From Azolla pinnata (lineage: Eukaryota > Streptophyta > Polypodiopsida > Salviniales > Salviniaceae): a DNA stretch of 64,000 bases. The notes under the pieces are model-generated. The model searched no databases and was not told the DNA's origin. It was given only the letters and a program-made list of their open reading frames with translations. Of this stretch, positions 40,502 through 54,186 are shown in pieces; position 1 is the first letter of the stretch, and each line of letters starts with the position of its first letter. The stretch lies in NCBI GenBank assembly GCA_037176905.1, contig JBBBWG010026934.1, positions 1 through 64,000 of the forward strand, in the 5' to 3' direction. The position numbers were made by a program, and so were the translations under genes.

Positions 40502-43500
40502 ATGGCGTCCCCTGCTCCTTCCCCTTCTTCTCTCTGCTGCTCCCCTTCCCCTTCTCCCTCTCCTTCCTCGCTCCTTCATCTCAGGGAAGCTTGCAGAAGC
40601 ACCTCCACCCCCACCGCCGCACCTCGGAGAGGCGCTTCCTTACCCCCCTCGGCGGCCGCCTCCTCCCTCTCATTCTCCTCCTCCTCCTCCCTCTCTTTTT
40701 CCCTGCTTCGCAGGGAATGCCATGGAAGCTCTCTCGCCTCCCGACAGGCGCAGCGCAGGAAGGGGGCCTGTGTTCGGACACGCGCCATGGCGAAAGAGCT
40801 CTGCTTCAACACTGATGGGTCTACCATCAAGAGGCTTCAGGTATATGTTTTCCCCACATGTTTTCGAAGGGTGGGGGGGAGCTCTCAATTTGGAAGGTTT
40901 GGACCCAAGAGGGTCACGAGTTCAACCCTTGCATTCCGTGGTGCTATCTAATCATAGGCTCTGGCATAGTAGAGCATAGTAGTAGTTCAAATCTCATAGA
41001 AGTGTGATTCAGCTTTGGTTCTTTGCAACAGTAGCCCCCACGACTCATCGTGGTAAGCCTGATTATGACAACAAAGAAATGATGTGTGTTCGTTACATAC
41101 AAAACCATTTTGCATGCCGTAGTCACCATACACTTCAAAATGATCTCCATCGAAAACCATTTCGCATGTTCTATAACAATACACAATTCAAAAACTTCTC
41201 CGTTTCCTGATAATGCATGGAATGGCGATGCACACATGTGTTAATAGTTTGCTGAGAATGGGATCTTTTTCACCTACAATACCGTCCCCATTCACCAGCA
41301 TATACATAGGAAGGCATGAATTGGTACAAATGCCAAAACCATGTCCATGTGGATATACATCGAATGCTAGTGAATGTGTTCTTATACAAGCACTCTATGC
41401 GACTCTATGTATATCAACACATGGACGTGGTCTTTGTATTTGTACTGACTCATGCCTTACTATGTACATGCTGAAAATGGGCTCTTTTTCACCTACAAAA
41501 TCATGTCCTTTCTTCGGCATATACATAGGAAGGCTTGAGTCAGTACAAATGCAGAGACCATGCCCATGTGCTTATAGACTTAAAGTGCTTGTGGATGTGT
41601 GCAGCACCAACATAATAATTACGTATTTTAAACACATTCAGCTACGTTCATGTGCATATACGCTCCCACTACTATGTGTCCTAAAACATACCCAACTGCG
41701 TTCATGTGTACATACACGCATAATTATGAAATCTGTACATATTCAACTATATTCATGTGCATGTGCACAGAATTATGTGTTCAACACGTGAAAGGAAGAG
41801 AGACAATTTGAACTGATTCATTGATAACAGCTAACATGCCTTATTGATTTAATATTGAAAGAACAGAAATACATACGTGTGTGAAATTAGCAAATTAGCT
41901 GCAAAAGCATTCGGCAGTTTATACCGTAAAATTAGGTTTCATAAATGTAGAGACAAACTACCAGGTTAGTATGATGTCTATATAGAAATTTGATAATAAA
42001 ATAAACTTTTTTACTATAGCTTCTGGAGTATGCTTATTAGCTACAAAATATTTTGAAGTAGCTAATGAAATTGCTAATTATCTGAGCTAGTGTTTGTGTC
42101 CAAACACTGTCACTCAAAGAATATTGAACTGTTCTGAACATTTCTTTTATGTGTGGGTAAATAAATTAGGCTGGCGTGGACAAGCTAGCTGATTTGGTTG
42201 GAGTGACGCTTGGCCCAAAAGGGAGGAATGTCGTCTTGGAAAGCAAGTATGGTGCTCCCAAGATTGTCAACGATGGAGTCACAGTGGCTAAGGAGGTGTT
42301 TCTTCAAGCTCTTTCTTTAAATGCTGTTTTTTCTTGCACGCTTAGTCATTCAATCATATAAGTCTCCTTTTACACTACATATAAAAGTACATGGCATGCA
42401 ATGCATATATGATATGTATGCTCGGAATTTGGAAAGCATTACATTTTTAAAAAGAACACACTCAGAGAATATGGATTCTAAGAAAAGAAAATGTCAGATA
42501 TGTTAAAAGCTTCCAATGTTTGTATGCATAATTTGCTGACTCTGGGGCTGTCCTTAGTTGATTTTCTCTCTGTAATTCATACAACCATGAGATGATGAAT
42601 CCAGGCAATAAAGGAATGATGCTGCCTAAGATTTTGCTCAATGGTTGTTTCATGGATAAAATCACTCCATCTTAGAATTTCTTTCAACAAATTTCTATTT
42701 ATGAATTGTTCGGAAATTTAAAAATACTTGTTAAATATGTGGAATTATTAGAATACTGAAACACAGAGCATGCGGATCATTTTTGAACTTTCAGTTCTTA
42801 CATGTAGAATACGTGTTAAATGCTTTCAAGTATTCTAAAAATTATTTTAGAGATAAAATATACATTTTTTTTAGAAACGATGCGTTACTCAAAACTACAA
42901 GCTATAAAGGGCTGAATGCTTTTCACAGATTCAAGAGCATATTGTACTGTGCAATCCTTTTGTACGGTAGATGATAATGGCTGGCGAGTGCAATGCAATC
43001 AATCATATTGTTGTGGTTAAGCATATCTTTTTGTATGAAATCTTTCTGTTTCCTGGGTCAGAGTGATGTATCTGATGTATTTTAAACGAAATTTGTTTGC
43101 AATTTTGGATCTATCATGTAATGCTCTTTGGGCATGGAAATCTTCTGTAGGTTGAGCTAGAGGATCCTGTGGAGAACATTGGAGCGAGGCTTGTCAGGCA
43201 GGCAGCATCAAAGACCAATGACCTTGCAGGAGATGGAACTACCACCTCAGTGGTTCTTTCACAGGGCCTGATAGCTGAGGGTATTAAGGTAGTTATCTGT
43301 TCATGCAATACAAAGTAGACATAGTTTTTCTGCTATAGTTATTTTGGACTTGTTCCCTTACGCTTACAGTGGAACCTTGCAGGTAGTTGCTGCAGGTGCA
43401 AACCCTATTGAGATTGCTCGTGGCATTGAGAAGACCGTTAAAGCATTGGTTGAAGAATTAAAGACATTATCCAAAGAGGTTTGGAATATTAGAACTCTAT

Positions 43501-46500
43501 ATCATCCCTTAAATTTATGTTCAAATATACATGCACAGGTGTGAATGTATAGACAGTGCACATGAATACATATATCATTGATGTGTAGGTACAGGCACAC
43601 ATAAATATGTACACACACACACATTCCCACATACCTGCATACACGCATGGTCGTACACACATACATTCACACATATGTAACACATGCACATATACACACA
43701 TGCATACACAAGTGTGCAGACACACATGCACACAATCATATATACATCCCATTATTGGTGCAGGTTAAGGATAGTGAGCTAGTGGATGTAGCTGCTGTGA
43801 GTGCTGGGAATAACTATGAGATTGGAAATATGATCGCCGAAGCCATGCAAAAGGTTGGACGCAAAGGTGTTGTAACTTTGGAAGAAGGAACAAGTACTGA
43901 GAATCGACTGATTCTAGTGGAAGGCATGCAATTCGATCGTGGATATGAATCCCCTTACTTTGTCACTGACACGGAGAAGATGCTTGTTGAGTACAATACA
44001 TGCAAGGTTAGTAGAAAAACCCATTGAAAATGGAATATGCAAACTCTTTTGACTTCTTGTTTGTACCTTTCTTTTCTAACATTGGTTTGGCTTTGATTAA
44101 TAGCTTGGGGTTTTGTTTTCCCATTGTTCCTTCTTTGATTTTTTCAGCTACTTCTAGTTGATAAGAAGATTGCTAATGCTCGTGACATTGTCGGTCCCCT
44201 GGAGGATGCAATCCGGGGAGGGTATCCGCTTGTTATTGTTGCTGAAGGTTTCGAGCAAGAGGCGCTGGCAACACTCGTCGTAAACAAATTGCGTGGTTCC
44301 ATGAAGATTGCAGCCCTTAGAGCACCTGGTTATGGAGAAAGAAAGAGCCAGTATCTCGATGACATAGCTATTCTAACTGGGGGTAAAAGAAAAACTCGTC
44401 CATTTTCAGTTTCTGCCATCAGTTTGCATACAATTTGGCTATGTTTGTAAAGAAAAGATATTATATTACTATGCTTGCATGTGTAAGATGTACAAAATGC
44501 TATTTTGCTTTCTTGCGTTAGCGTACAGAAGGATACTGGGTCAGCTAAGGTTTGCATGATTAAAATGTACAAAATGCTATTTTGCTACTTTTTTTGTACA
44601 AAAATGAAATTCGGTTAGCTAGGCTGTAGTTTGTAAAAATGTATATTGTCTTAGCTCAGGTCTGTTTGGTTAAGAGGGAGTATTGTGACAACAAAGCATT
44701 CTAATTGGAGGTTGAAGTAAAAGCATGCATGTTTGACGTTCTCCATGGTCATTTTGCATATAATGTTGCCTGGTCACCCATATGCTTTTGTAACTTTTTC
44801 CTTAAAAAATGATGTTGGATTAGCTATGGGTTGTGTGGTTGAAACATGAAAAATGCCATTTTGGCAGAGATAGCTTAGCTTGTTTATTACTATTGCCATG
44901 TTACAGTTTTCTGTTTGTATTAACAGGCACAGTGGTGAGAGATGCAGTTGGGCTCTCACTAGATCAAGTTCGTGGGGAGGTTCTAGGGACAGCTGCTAGG
45001 GTTGTTCTCGCCAAGGAAATGTCTACCATTGTTGGGGATGGGAGTACCCAAGATGCTGTGAACAAGCGTGTTGCCCAAATCAAGACTCTGCTTGAGGTAT
45101 TTCTAGGACAGCTTTTTTGTGCTTTTGCTGTCGAAAGCCTTATATGCTGTCATCTGTCTTGGTTCCTTATAATTTAATTATGTTATTTTGCTCCAAGATA
45201 CATCGAGCACGATGGTCATTCTATATGCAGGATGATGATGTTGTACATAGAGTGTTCGTTTACCGATGGTTTTTGTTTTCTTGCCAGGACACTGAGCAAG
45301 AGTATGAAAGGGAGAAGCTTAATGAAAGGATAGCCAAATTGTCTGGAGGAGTTGCTGTTATCCAAGTATGCTGATGCGGAAAGCATGTTTTTACTTTGGC
45401 ATTCTTAATGGATTGGGTTTTTCCCAATGTTTTTATTTGTATCAAATAATGGGAACTTTTGGAAGCGGATGTTGAGCTGAGAATAAGAAAATGGCAATTT
45501 ACAGGTTGGTGCACGGACGGAAACCGAGCTAAAGGAAAAGAAACTTCGGGTGGAAGATGCATTGAATGCAACTAAGGTGTGTTGAAAGCGCTATGTGTAA
45601 GCATATGAATAAACCAATTAGATAAATAAATAAAGAATATAAAGAAGTATAGGAATATATAAGTAATATAACAAATAAGGTTTGGTTTGAATGTCCTATT
45701 TGTTTTGACATAGATGTGCATATACTTTCTCAAATATTACTAAAATAGCAAGCAAATGTATAAATAGAATTTGATCTTAAGGTTTGTATGCAAAGTCTTA
45801 ATTTTTGATATAAATGTAAATATGTTTTCTTACAAATACATAAATAAATAGAGTTTATTAAATGAAGGCGTTATTTTTTTCCAATATGAATCTGTGTATG
45901 GTTGTTCAGATATATACAAATAAAAAAATAGATCAATCAATGGACTGATAGATGATTATTGATAATTATTGGTATATTACAGCGTGTATAACGTAAGTGT
46001 ACGTACGTACGTGTGTTTTAATTTCAATAATCTTTTGAGAATAAATGTACAAACTTTTTTCTTTGTTGGTTCAATTGCCATAGGCAGCTGTTGAGGAAGG
46101 TATTGTTGTGGGTGGGGGTTGTGCCCTTCTCCGCCTGGCTGTGAAAGTGGACGCGATCAAAGCAACCTTGAATGACCCTGAGCAAAAGGTGCCCCACAAA
46201 GATCTATACATGTACATACATATACATACATGGTTTGAGGAGAAAAAAGCAGCATATAGCCTTCTCCAAAAAGATCTAATCCCTCTTACAAAACACTTTG
46301 AGCTGAACGATCCGGTTTCATCTTCTCTACTCTCTATTGAGTTGTGTTGTGTGTTGGTATATGCAACAGATTGGCGCAGATATCGTGAAGCGAGCGTTGC
46401 GTTATCCGCTGAAGCTGATAGCGAAGAATGCCGGGGTGAATGGGAGCGTGGTGGTGGAGAAAGTGCTGGCGAATGAGAACTTCAGTTTTGGATACAATGC

Positions 46501-47366
46501 TGCGACGGGAGCATACGAAGATCTCATGGCCGCTGGCATCATCGATCCAACAAAGGTTTGGGTTGTTTTTCTGTTATGTTTTAAGAGCTGATAGCCATAG
46601 AAACCCTAAACCTGAAAACCCTAACAACCTGTTCTCCAGCTGATATCAATTCTCTCTTCTTTTCTGGCTTTGTGGGTGTGTTTCGAATCTCTGGATATGT
46701 GAATTAGGTGGTAAGGTGTTGCCTTGAGCACGCCGCGTCGGTTGCGAAGACATTTCTTACATCGGATGCAGTCGTCTATCAAATCAAAGAGCCAGAAGCC
46801 CCTGCTGTTGCTGGCAATCCGATGGATAATTCGGGTATGTTCACCATATCCTCTCTGTATGTATGTATACATTCTTGTGCTCGTCAATTTGTGTGCATTC
46901 TTCTGCACACCATATCCTCTGTATGCACATCAACTTGTAGTGTACATTCTTCTGCACACCATATCTTGTGTATGTATTTGTACATTCTTATGCACATCAA
47001 CACGTATCAAGAAGCTGTTCAATGTACATATATCCTTCCTCTGTATATATATATCCATTCTTATGCACATCGACTTGGTATACATTCTTCTGCGCATCGA
47101 TTTGTATCGAGAATCCATTCAATGTGCATGTTCTGTATATATTTATACATTCTTATGCACATCAACTCGTGTACATTCTTCTGCACTTCGATTTTGTACT
47201 AATGAAGGAACCCTTCAACGTAACCTACTAAGAAGAGATGCATAATGGGCATTCCAGATATCAGTCACATTGTGTTTTTGGGCATCAAATGGTGCCTGCA
47301 AAGGAATTTTTTGGTTCATGAGGCGTGCACTCTGTTTTGTTGTTTTGTGTAGGCTATGGGTATTAG
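40502..47366 (+). CDS. CPN60B: Plastid chaperonin-60 beta subunit
   Basis: CPN60B is the beta subunit of the stromal GroEL-type chaperonin that folds imported and plastid-made proteins (Rubisco among them) with CPN10/CPN20. Thirteen exons join in phase: 40502-40840, 42170-42295, 43151-43288, 43383-43478, 43764-44006, 44148-44382, 44927-45096, 45288-45365, 45505-45576, 46084-46188, 46370-46555, 46708-46834 and 47353-47366, giving 642 residues. The first about 92 residues are Ser/Pro-rich and basic, a transit peptide longer than usual; mature sequence begins near [13 protein letters not shown]-site hallmarks are [10 protein letters not shown] and [19 protein letters not shown] and the C-terminal PMDNSGYGY mark the beta type. 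The last exon codes only the end of SGYGY. The long introns 1, 6 and 12 hold tandem repeats. Confidence 0.96.
41250..41690 (+). repeat. Tandem duplication in CPN60B intron 1, period about 219 bp
   Basis: GCTGAGAATGGGATCTTTTT at 41251 recurs as GCTGAAAATGGGCTCTTTTT at 41470, and ATACATAGGAAGGC and ACCATGCCCATGTG follow in both. It happens to be open over 192 codons (41213-41791), which explains a long frame with no coding merit. Confidence 0.75.
43555..43745. repeat. CA/CATA-rich microsatellite in CPN60B intron 4
   Basis: Imperfect ACAC and ACATA repeats fill this part of the intron. Nothing functional is visible in it. Confidence 0.85.
44440..44905 (+). repeat. Diverged tandem repeat in CPN60B intron 6
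   Basis: AATGTACAAAATGCTATTTT occurs near 44489 and again near 44566, followed each time by TTAGC(T) and a (G)GTTTG segment; two later, weaker copies lie at about 44615-44690 and 44800-44890. The period is about 77-90 bp. Confidence 0.55.
46845..47200 (+). repeat. Tandem repeat in CPN60B intron 12, starting about 10 bases after the donor
   Basis: Units contain CACCATATCCTCTGTATG, then TACATTCTTCTGCACATC, then AACTTGT. The first unit starts almost at the exon-12 donor (46835). Four to five units are visible, with added AATGTGCATGT segments in the later ones. Confidence 0.7.
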
Positions 47367-48319
47367 GATGGATTTCGCTCCACAGACGAGGGGGCAGGCA
47401 GATTTTCAGGCTTTCAGTGATAGAGTTTGCAGCGATTTGCGCGATGTAGATTTTGGGCTGTGGAAACAAGAAATGATTTTTTCACATGCACGGTTATATG
47501 TGCACATGATCCGAGTTGTTTAGAAATCCGGTTTGAGATGTAGTTTAGTGGTATATAGCACACATATGAACCTTGTTTGGAGATATGGAATGGAGGAAAA
47601 ACTTGTAGCTTAGATACTTCAGCTTGTGACATGATCGAACTTGCGAGAGAATATATGATTGATTCTTTATATGCTTTGCTCACTTTGCAATATATATGAT
47701 CTGCTAGACACTGGTCTTCATTTGATTTTGAAGCTCCTCAACGATATGACGGAGCTAAAAATTATTGATTAATTAGTAATGCTAAGAGAACCTGGCCATA
47801 CAAAGATCATTACTTTGTCCGCTAACTCAGGAAAGGACAACACCATCCCAATGTTGCTAATATTTGGAGCCAAATAATTCAGCCGAGTCTTCATGTCCAA
47901 ATTAAGAAAACCCTTCAACATTGATCAAAACTTGACACAATCCAAAAACACGATTTCTGTAGCATTGCATGATGATTATGCCCACAAATCAAATATTTGT
48001 GCATCAAATCTCTGAAATTGAGCGGATTTCTGTAGCATCGCATGATGATTATGCCCACAAATCAATATTTGTGCATCAAATCTCTGAAATTGAGCGTGCA
48101 TTTTCAGTGTATACTTCTGAATCATATTCATAGACTCAAGATGGATTAGAAATTGAAGTAAACCAGGAAGAAAACGAAAAACCCCAGACAAGGATCTTTT
48201 TCACATGCCGTAAAACATGAACAAATCAACCACCTCAATAGCTCTTGGAACAAATATAGGAATGAGCAAAAAAACTACCTTTTTTATGATCCAAGTTCAG
48301 AATACTTATATATTGAGAG
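47367..48319. other. Convergent 3' ends of CPN60B and OEP61
   Basis: The space holds the two 3' UTRs and a 72-bp direct duplication at about 47954-48095: TTTCTGTAGCATTGCATGAT and its companion words repeat almost exactly. No other gene is seen. Confidence 0.65.
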
Positions 48320-51300
48320 TCAGCTTCCGATAACTCCCAACCAGTGGAGTACCACAGCAAGGATCAATATTACAATGGCTAAAATTAAACCCGACCTTCC
48401 AAGAACAAAATTCTTCCCTTTCTTCACAACATCTACTACTTTCTGAGCTCGATCGGCCCATTTCATCTGCATGCATGTTAAGGAATATGTCAACTTCAAG
48501 AAGATTGTTCTCATCAAAGAAGAAAAGAAAACTTAAGCTTTTCTGTAGTTAAAGGTATTTTAAGGAAAAACAATCTTTCCCATGAAATTTGAATCAAATC
48601 CCCAAGGTGAGAATCATTTCTGAGGAAATATGGAAACTAAACTTCATGGAAATAACCTTCTCTCTGAGGTATTCTCAATCAATTTCAAAAAAAGGTACTT
48701 TCCCATGAAAAAATTCAAAAAATTCTAAAGAAAGAATTTCTGTATGACAACATTTAATTAAGCATTTCAAAAAGGCCTAATGATTCCTTTCAAATTTGTT
48801 GAAAATTCTTTACCATTCTTTCAACGTCTTGTGGGCTTAAGTTCGCCATAGCTGCTTTGGCTTTTTCAGCATCTTCTCGAGATAGCTTGAAGCCCATTTT
48901 CTCACCCATAGCTACCATGCTCTCCGGTGACATGTTTTGCATCATCGAAGACATCATCTGTTCATCCCCCATTGTTTGTATAGAATATAACATGTATAAC
49001 TGATCAGGATGAGACATATCATGTACAGCACATTCTGACACTTCAGGCATACTAAGGAATCACTTGATATTTAAGAGTACATATCCAAAAGTGGTCAATT
49101 TGTATCAAAACGAATAACAAATTACTTGGACAAAATAGCTTTCAACTTACCAACTTTACGTATTTGTTTCATCCTAAAACAATTGGTCATCACTCCGACA
49201 AAGACAAGGAAGACTAGCATGAACACACATGAAGATTGATTGGATTATCTGACAAACTGTATCAAATATGATTCCAATATATCACAGATTTCATGGCTTT
49301 GAAGATAGAAAACACCAAAAGAGAAAATAATGAGACCATCAAGCATTAAAAGACATCTACCATCCAAAGAAAGCTGCAGCCCTTTTACTTCTGTGATCAC
49401 ATAATAGAGTTTAACAATTACCTGTGTCATCATTGGATCTTTCATTTGCTGCCTCATTTGCTCTTGCATTTCTGGACTAATACTCGAGAGATCAGGAGTA
49501 CTTGCTGGAAACACTGATGTTAAGTTTTGAATATCCGACCTTGTAAATGATGAGGTTGATGGTGACCTCCCGGTCAAAGATGTTGATCTAGAAGTTGATG
49601 AAGATCCAGAAGTGGTAGGCATTGATTGGGAAGTAGTGGCAGTTGTTTTGGCTGTAGATTCGTTTTCAAGAGATGACATCATTCCTAACATGTTTTGCAT
49701 GTCAGTGTCTGACATTTGTTTAACCATATCCATAGCCATCTTGGCCATTTCTGGGGTCAATTTACCACCACTCATAGCAGCTATCTGTTCTGGCTCTAGA
49801 TTCCTCATCATTGACTGCATGCAACTGTTTTGATAAAAGATTCAGAGGACAAACTTCATGGATTTGATAAAAGAATCCATGGAACAGAAGTGGAATACAA
49901 ATAAATCCTCTACAAATAGAAAGGCTCAATGATCTGGCAAAAACAGATTACCTAACCATTTCTGGATTCTGCTTCAAGCTGTCAAATGTCTGAGAGAATG
50001 CTGCTGTATTTGGCAGCACATACTCAGTTGAATCAGGTGGATTCTGATCGACTTCTTTGCTAGAAGTTGCCACAGACAATATCTCAACCTCTGATTCACT
50101 AATTTCCTCAATAATCGGGCCTTCAATATGTCAATCAATCAAGTTCAGGGAAAATTGTTCAAGCTAAATGAAAAGAGTGGAAATGAAGAAAACTTGTATG
50201 CGTGCATTACCATTTTGTACCGTTGGTAACTGTACAATTTCTTCATCCACAACTTCTCCATCCATCTCAAGTTGATCTTGAAGTTTCCTGAAATTTTCAT
50301 CTGAGAGGTTAAAGATATAGCCCTATACAAACTGCAGAAATAACATTACCTACGCAGGGACAACAGGACCAACAGGGACAATACAATACCTCAATGCTTT
50401 GTTGACAGTCTCATCATCTGGCGAAAGTTTTGCTGCTTTCCTCAAATCAGCAACAGCTAGCTGCCCAACAAGATGAAAGTCGCTTCTATCATTGTTCATA
50501 GCCATAATCACTGGAAGAGAAGTGCAGGAAGAGAAAACATACACTCAGCTTTCCTAACTCTCTATATGCTTGACCACGCCGATACAAAGCTTTGAGGTTG
50601 TTTTCATCACTTGCAAGTATCTGAGAAAAATGATGATTGATTACTGTTGGAACCAGAAAAGTAGAATAAATGAACAATATGCCAAGACTAGGAAGAACCT
50701 CAATGCCTTCGGCTATGGTCTTGTCAAATTCTCCCGTCTTCAAGTAACATGACATTAAGTTCAGTGAGCATGCCTGTCGCAAAGCTGCTGCTTCCGATGT
50801 ACATAAAGATAATAAATTCTTCTTAGCCTGTAAATAAAGTTTCCCAGCATTTTTCATCACGATATTTATGTCAACATCATGTTATCATTCATTTTGAAGA
50901 TATATATGATTCACTTACTCTAGAATATTTTTCGATCGCTTCATCATACTTTCCAATCCCATGAAGCTGATTACCCTGGTAATAAAAGCCTCGCAAGTTA
51001 AAAAGAACTAAATATCTTGAGGACCCCATATCAGTCTGAACATTACAATCATAGATTTATTGTTCATCATAATAGCACTCACTTGGTTTTTCAGCATCAA
51101 CGATCCTTGGTACTCGTACGCCTGTTGTGCATCGGCCTGAACCCTCATTGCAGCTATTTCTTCTGGAGAGACTTGTGCAAGACGAGCGCTCATCTCTGCC
51201 ATATCCTCAGGCCGTAACTGTTTCATTTGCTCAGCGGCAAAACGTATATCATCTGGTTTAAGATCCTTCATACCCGTAGTCGCCAGACGCATGAGCTCAG

Positions 51301-53951
51301 GGTTGTTTATCATCTGTCAAGAGTGGGAAAAGAACATAAGTTGAAAAACCTAGAGAGAACTCAACTGAGGCCCAGCTTTTGAAATAACAAGTTTTCCTGA
51401 TATGAATATGAACTATCCAAAATGGTCCTCATATGTCAATTTTGAACTCCTTGTGAAAAATATGCGTTATGCTTTATCAATACAAATGAATGTGACATGA
51501 TATGAAAAGAAAAATTGGTCCTAGAAGTTGGTTAACGCTTCAAGGTAAGCTGACAATGGTGTCAAAGAAACTGATCATGACAGCCATCTCCAACAAATAC
51601 ATGGAATCCAAGAAAGAACCCCGTGAGTTTAGCTTGTGGCAAGGGTCGGTTAAGGAAATAACATATCTATGTGGAAATTGTTGCCATTGGCACCAAGATT
51701 CCACACAAAACTACTTCATTAATTTTGAGTAAGAAGCTTCGGTTAAGAAAATTAAGGTAACACTGCAAGTAGGTGTGTTGCACTTCAACCCTGGATGCAA
51801 GAATAACTGGCAACGGGATGGATGCCATAACCATTTAAGGAGGAAATCATTAAGCATACGATCTATATCTGGATGGTATGCTGGCTTAGATCTTAGGGTA
51901 ATCAGCTAGAGAGTTGAGCAGTTTCCACAACTCAATTTTCTGGCAGGTGCATATGTATTTTAAGTGCACCAACAGAGGGCAGTTGATTCAGAATGTAGAG
52001 ATCAGAGTCAATGATTGCTCATTTTGAACCACAGCAATTGTTTTCCGATTAGAAGCAGTTGATGAATCCGTAACACTTGTATGGAAATTTTGTGTTCACA
52101 GCAACTGGCATTAAGTGAGAGTTGCATAAAGATATAATAAAGTCCCAACATAACCAGACAGTGTATAGCATACTAGTGCCAGAGAAAAAGCAATAAGCCA
52201 GCTCAAGTTAACTGAACCATGAGGATAGATGTGATCAAAGTTGAAGATGTACATAATAGAATTCATGAAAGAAACCTTGCGTAAGAATACCAACTGATGC
52301 AAAATAAAAGTAAGCTAGACTCGAAGCTAGAAGGATCGAATGCCACAAATTCATAGGAATATGGGACATTGAAACATTGATATGGATTTCCTCTAGGAAC
52401 TCTGAAACAAAACTCATCAAATTGCTAACAGAGTTTAAAGAAGGAAAATGTAAGCAGTGCCAATGATGAACATCCTTTCTTAGGAAGAGAGACCCATCAA
52501 GACGTGTGTAAATCTAGGTCCTATGGGTCAAGATCGGCCTTTGTTTGGACACTAAACGAAATTCTAATCTTTCAAAATATCACAAGGTAAATTCACACAA
52601 TGAACAAACCACTTCAACTCACATAAATATGCCTCAAGAGAGATTTGGCGGATAATTTCAATATGAACCTGTGAGATGTTTATCTGAAACTAGGACAATG
52701 TAAGTATGAACTAGAAAACTGTGAGATGCTTACCATGAAGCTCAAATGTTCGGAGAATAATAAACAATCGTAGATCACTCAGCCTTATGAGTGCCTCTTG
52801 AAGAAGGATACATATCTTTAATATACAATATGAATTGGCCAAAGGATGAACCTTAAATATGTAGAATATATGGAGAATAATGCAATCGCATTTCTAAAAT
52901 GTAGGCTATCGGTTAAATGTTTCACTTATTCTAAAAGGTATTTTATAGACAACTATGCACTGTAGTTAGAAGTCAAACAGTTGTGACTCCCTGCTGATTT
53001 TTTGCTTTATAGCATGACTCCTTTTCTCTTCCCAAAACTAAATTGAAGTTACCGACTCTCTTCGGAGAACATTGGCAGAGAAAGAAAATAAAGTATGATG
53101 CTCTGCATATTTTTGCTCAGCCACTTCTCTCCTCAAAACGAATTTTTTACTGGAAAACTATATTTTGTACGAAAAAGTCAAATCTTATCATAGGCAGGGC
53201 CTAATTTGCGCTTCTAATATGTACAGTTAGACACACACATATGCAATTTGACTCTGTGGGATCCCACTGGTTGCTAGAGATTAGAATCAGCTCAAAAGAA
53301 ATTTTAAAGATGATAAGGTTGGTTAAGATGCGGCAAGAACAGCAAACAGAGTAGCATCTCACATGGAGATGTTCCTAGAAACATCGGAGACTGGCTTTTG
53401 GCCCTCCCCGGCACTGCAGCAATCATTTTATTAGCAGGTTTTTCCCGACACTGAAAATCGCATGATGCTTGAAGGATCCACCACAACTCTTGTGGAGCAG
53501 AGTTGGCAATTAAATTTATTCACAGGTTTCCCATCCACACGAAAATCTTCACTTCAAAACAAAGAACGAAAAGAAAAAGAGCCCACAATTGTTTAAGCTG
53601 TTGACGACATCCATCGAATTCTTGCTTCTGGGCAGGACGGGCGAGTAGAGATGAGTGGACGGGACAAGGGTGGATTGTGCATAAGCATGCTGGATGCAGA
53701 TCGTGTGCAACGGATTCAAAGCTACACATACACATACACGCAGGTGCATATGCAGCAGAATCAATCATGTGGGCGTACGCGGAACGCACTATGCTACGAG
53801 CACAGACGAGAACACATCATGAATACACGCATTTTGGATGCGGATGCGGAAGAGGGAAGTCTCTGACCTGTTGCTGCAGGCGGGCGAATTCAGAGGGAGG
53901 AATCCGACTCATCTGCTCTTGGGCGAGCTTGAAGATCTCCGGATCCATCAT
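48320..53951 (-). CDS. OEP61: Outer envelope TPR protein OEP61 (TPR7-type)
   Basis: OEP61 is a tail-anchored TPR protein of the plastid outer envelope/ER that docks Hsp70-type chaperones carrying preproteins. Eleven exons join in phase: 53951-53868, 51313-51083, 50975-50919, 50827-50699, 50620-50543, 50460-50390, 50287-50211, 50120-49952, 49824-49422, 48957-48814 and 48466-48320, giving 529 residues against about 550 in Arabidopsis. The N-terminus ([20 protein letters not shown], then repeated RPEDMAEMS-type phrases) matches the family. The three-motif TPR clamp lies at about residues 105-215 ([54 protein letters not shown]). A Met-rich region precedes the C-terminal hydrophobic helix [20 protein letters not shown]. 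The start is the first of two adjacent ATGs. Intron 1 is 2.55 kb. Confidence 0.95.
51314..53867 (-). other. Long first intron of OEP61
   Basis: The 2.55-kb intron lies between a 28-codon first exon and exon 2. Short frames occur (51502-51732, 53520-53789 and others) but none has a recognisable domain, and I saw no repeat array in it. It could hold regulatory sites, as first introns of plant genes often do. Confidence 0.55.
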
Positions 53952-54030
53952 GGCGGGGTCTGTTGGCGATCGAAAACGCGCAGATCGACGGAACAGAGAA
54001 GGCAGAGCCGAAGCCACGGACACAGGGAGA

Positions 54031-54154
54031 AGAAGAAGAAGAAGAAGAAGAAGAAAAAGAAGAGAGAGAGCTCTGCTTTCTCTCTCTAGTTTGGTTTCAC
54101 ACTTGTCCGGACGGACACTTCTCTTCTTCTTCTTCTTCTTCTTCTTCTTCTTCT
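54031..54154. repeat. Facing AAG and CTT arrays in the OEP61 leader
   Basis: An AAG array (54031-54062) and a CTT array (54119-54154) face each other across about 60 bases that contain the motif TTTGGTTTCACACTTG. On one strand they are complementary, so the leader or promoter could form a hairpin or triplex. Confidence 0.75.
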
Positions 54155-54186
54155 GTATGTTCTTATTACGACCAGAACAACAGATT

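Noticed and set aside
41213-41791. 192-codon open frame on the plus strand
   Set aside because: It lies in CPN60B intron 1, is made of a 219-bp tandem duplication and has no family motif.
43489-43752. Cys-rich minus-strand frame
   Set aside because: It is a translation of CA/CATA microsatellite in CPN60B intron 4.
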